This document shows, piece by piece, positions 14,292-15,628 of a stretch of 15,628 nt of DNA. The translations under genes were made by a program, and so were the position numbers. The DNA lies in NCBI GenBank assembly GCA_903928045.1, contig CAIYPH010000149.1, positions 1 through 15,628 on the forward strand, in the 5' to 3' direction. The first letter of the stretch is position 1. Every line of letters begins with the position of its first letter. Under the pieces are notes generated by a model, which made no database searches, was not told where the DNA came from, and saw only the letters and a list, made by a program, of their open reading frames with translations. This stretch comes from an uncultured Rhodospirillales bacterium. Lineage in GTDB: Bacteria > Pseudomonadota > Alphaproteobacteria > Acetobacterales > Acetobacteraceae.

Positions 14292-14333
14292 CGGCTGGCG
14301 CCTGAGCGCGCGGCAGAGCCGCCGGCAACGCCT

Positions 14334-15089
14334 CTACATCTTGGCGCCTGGTGCGCCGAGAAGGCGGGATACCTGGGCCGCCGTTGCCGCGACCATGGCA
14401 CGCAGAGCCTTCATCCTGGTCGGCCTGAGCCGGGAAGCCGGACCCGAGACGCCGAGGGCGGCGACGACACGACCATGGGCGCCGAAGACTGGCGCGGCCA
14501 CGCTCGCGATCCCTTCGCGGAATTCCGCCAGGGTTGTCGCAATCCCTTCTTTGCGAATGCGGGCGAGTTCCGCCTCCAAGACCGCCGGGTTGGTGATGGT
14601 GCGAGGCGTGAAGGGGTGCAGATCGCCATTCACTGAAGCCTGCACCGCGGCGTCGGCGTATGCGAGCAACACCTTGCCGGTACCGGTGCAATGCAGCGGA
14701 TACTGGCCACCGATCTGGTTATAGGCGCGAAAATAGACGTCGGTCTCGACGCGATCGACATAGACCATGTAACGACCATCGAGCACCGACAGATTGGCGG
14801 TCTCTTTTGCCTCGGCCATGAGGCGGGCGAGATGCGGGGCGGCGATGGCCTTGACGTCGAGCCTGGCGACGGTGCGGGCGCCGAGGCGCCAGAGCTTGAG
14901 GGTGGCCTCGTATCCGCCGCGCTGGCCGACGGGCCTGGCGAAATCGGTCGCGACCAGGGCCTGCAACAGCCGGTGCGCGTTGGAGGGCGTAATGCCCATG
15001 GCGCGGGCAAGCTGGGTCACGCCCACCGGCCCATCGCTCTGGGCGAGGAAGTCGAGCGCCGCCAGTCCTTTGAGAAAGCTCTTGTCCAC
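14334..15089 (-). CDS. IclR-family transcriptional regulator, second
   Basis: The 251-residue protein has an IclR winged helix at its N-terminus (about 5-60; VTQLARAMGITPSNAHRLLQ) and an effector domain with the family's TGTGKVLLAY (135-144), EFREGIASVAAPVF (189-202) and VVAALGVSGP (208-217) segments. The start is GTG at 15089, supported by GAAGGGA just upstream. A longer frame to 15587 would run antisense through the dioxygenase gene and is rejected. It converges on the TIM-barrel gene (42 bp apart) and diverges from the dioxygenase gene. It shares only the fold with the first IclR and has different helix-turn-helix residues, so it may read a different site, although the two control regions share one word. 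It could govern the dioxygenase unit rather than the fucose genes. Confidence 0.93.
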   Translation of the reverse strand: MDKSFLKGLAALDFLAQSDGPVGVTQLARAMGITPSNAHRLLQALVATDFARPVGQRGGYEATLKLWRLGARTVARLDVKAIAAPHLARLMAEAKETANLSVLDGRYMVYVDRVETDVYFRAYNQIGGQYPLHCTGTGKVLLAYADAAVQASVNGDLHPFTPRTITNPAVLEAELARIRKEGIATTLAEFREGIASVAAPVFGAHGRVVAALGVSGPASRLRPTRMKALRAMVAATAAQVSRLLGAPGAKM

Positions 15090-15143
15090 GGTCCCTTCTC
15101 GCGTACCGGCACCGGTGTCGCCAAGCGCTACGTGACGAGTTGC

Positions 15144-15171
15144 TTGACGCCGGGGATCGCGACCCGATAGG
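15144..15171 (+). promoter_or_regulatory. Possible promoter of the dioxygenase gene
   Basis: TTGACG (15144-15149), 16 bases, then GATAGG (15166-15171) forms a weak sigma70-like pair reading towards the dioxygenase. The start point would fall at about 15178, inside the AT-rich repeats at 15171-15213. A repressor bound there would block it, which suits an IclR-type switch. The -10 match is only 3 of 6. Confidence 0.3.
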
Positions 15172-15213
15172 TTTTCTGAAATGAGATATATATTTCTAGA
15201 ATATGGAAAACAC
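15171..15213. promoter_or_regulatory. AT-rich nested inverted repeats, candidate IclR operator
   Basis: Between the second iclR and the dioxygenase gene, an AT-rich island holds three overlapping inverted repeats: GTTTTC (15171-15176) with GAAAAC (15206-15211); GAAAT (15178-15182) with ATTTC (15192-15196); and ATATT-tctag-AATAT (15190-15204). The last overlaps the perfect palindrome TTCTAGAA. Its right end carries ATATGGAAAACAC (15201-15213), the second copy of the word seen at 3681-3693. This is the best operator candidate for the divergent pair. Confidence 0.5.
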
Positions 15214-15227
15214 GAGGAGCGTCGCCC

Positions 15228-15628
15228 ATGACCCCTGTCATCTCCCGCAGCGCCTGGCTGCGGAGCGACGTCGAGGCCGACACCTCCTGGCTGTTCCAGC
15301 TCACCCCACGGTGGATCGACGAGATCGACGCCGCGGTGGTGAACCTCCGCCGCATCGGCGCCACGCTCGACAGCATGACCCGCGATGACTTTCCGCTGCC
15401 CACGCTTGCGCCCGAACTCGCCAGGCGCATGTGGGGCGAGGTTTGCACCGGCCGTGGCTTCAACGTCATGCGCGGGCTGCCGATCGTGAAATACAGCGAC
15501 ACCGAGGCGGCGATGATCGTCTGGGGCCTTGGCCAGCATCTCGGCCAGGGGGTCTCGCAGAACGCCGCCGGGGACAAGCTCGGTCACGTATTCAACCAGG
15601 GCAAGGACTATGAGGCCCTGAACGTGCG
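15228..15628 (+). CDS. TauD/TfdA-like Fe(II)/2-oxoglutarate dioxygenase, partial (3' end off the window)
   Basis: An open frame of 133 complete codons starts at ATG 15228 (GAGGAG about 8 bases upstream) and runs off the right edge with no stop. The readable part has GRGFNVMRGLPI (about 82-93), IVWGLGQHLGQGVSQNAAG (about 103-121) and HVFNQGKDY, which match the N-terminal half of TauD/TfdA-family dioxygenases in their GF-vlRGlP and LG-YLG-pvpQ pattern. The metal-binding HxD...H lies beyond the edge, so activity cannot be judged. Such enzymes hydroxylate small sulfonates, aryloxy acids, amino acids or quaternary amines using 2-oxoglutarate and oxygen. It diverges from the second IclR gene, probably its regulator. 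Nothing ties it to fucose. Confidence 0.82.
   Translation, partial: MTPVISRSAWLRSDVEADTSWLFQLTPRWIDEIDAAVVNLRRIGATLDSMTRDDFPLPTLAPELARRMWGEVCTGRGFNVMRGLPIVKYSDTEAAMIVWGLGQHLGQGVSQNAAGDKLGHVFNQGKDYEALNV

Noticed and set aside
15090..15587. N-terminal extension of the second IclR protein to 15587
   Set aside because: It would cross the divergent promoter region and run antisense through the dioxygenase gene. IclR homology begins right after GTG 15089, which has a ribosome site.

Overview
The window is a GC-rich stretch (about two thirds G+C by eye) of a bacterial chromosome or large replicon, most likely from an alphaproteobacterium (Hyphomicrobiales or Acetobacteraceae-like). That guess rests on gene families, codon use and gene order, not on a marker gene. 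It is a sugar-catabolism island with two IclR-type regulators, a complete CUT1 ABC importer, a GH29 alpha-L-fucosidase, and many sugar dehydrogenases and epimerases. The genes are packed with 4-bp ATGA/GTGA start-stop overlaps.

Layout. Positions 1-443 hold no convincing protein gene. They contain a very strong hairpin, a 12-bp palindrome, and what looks like the 3' end (domains V and VI) of a decayed group II intron. Positions 444-3631 are a minus-strand operon, read iclR - lactonase-type amidohydrolase - L-rhamnose/L-fucose-type mutarotase - enolase-superfamily acid-sugar dehydratase. Positions 3632-3782 are a divergent control region. Positions 3783-11166 are a plus-strand operon: solute-binding protein, two permeases, ATPase, alpha-L-fucosidase, extended SDR, and an MDR-family dehydrogenase without the usual zinc ligands. 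A Gfo/Idh/MocA oxidoreductase (11171-12310) runs the opposite way, tail-to-tail with the MDR gene. It shares a 68-bp divergent region with a second Gfo/Idh/MocA gene (12379-13455), which overlaps a TIM-barrel sugar isomerase/epimerase (13452-14291). A second IclR regulator (14334-15089) diverges from a TauD/TfdA-like dioxygenase that runs off the right edge (15228-15628).

How it could work together (inference). The ABC importer brings in a fucosylated glycoside. The fucosidase has no signal peptide, so it would cut this in the cytoplasm to release L-fucose. The mutarotase, an unidentified 1-dehydrogenase, the lactonase and the dehydratase then feed L-fucose into the non-phosphorylative route (fucono-lactone, fuconate, 2-keto-3-deoxy-fuconate). 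The Gfo/Idh/MocA, TIM-barrel and MDR proteins recall the YcjS/YcjR/YcjQ set of E. coli, which inverts sugar stereocentres through 3-keto-glycosides. A 3-keto, oxidise-epimerise-reduce module coupled to a fucosidase is the most interesting hypothesis here. Both IclR control regions share the word ATATGGAARACA, which hints at cross-regulation.
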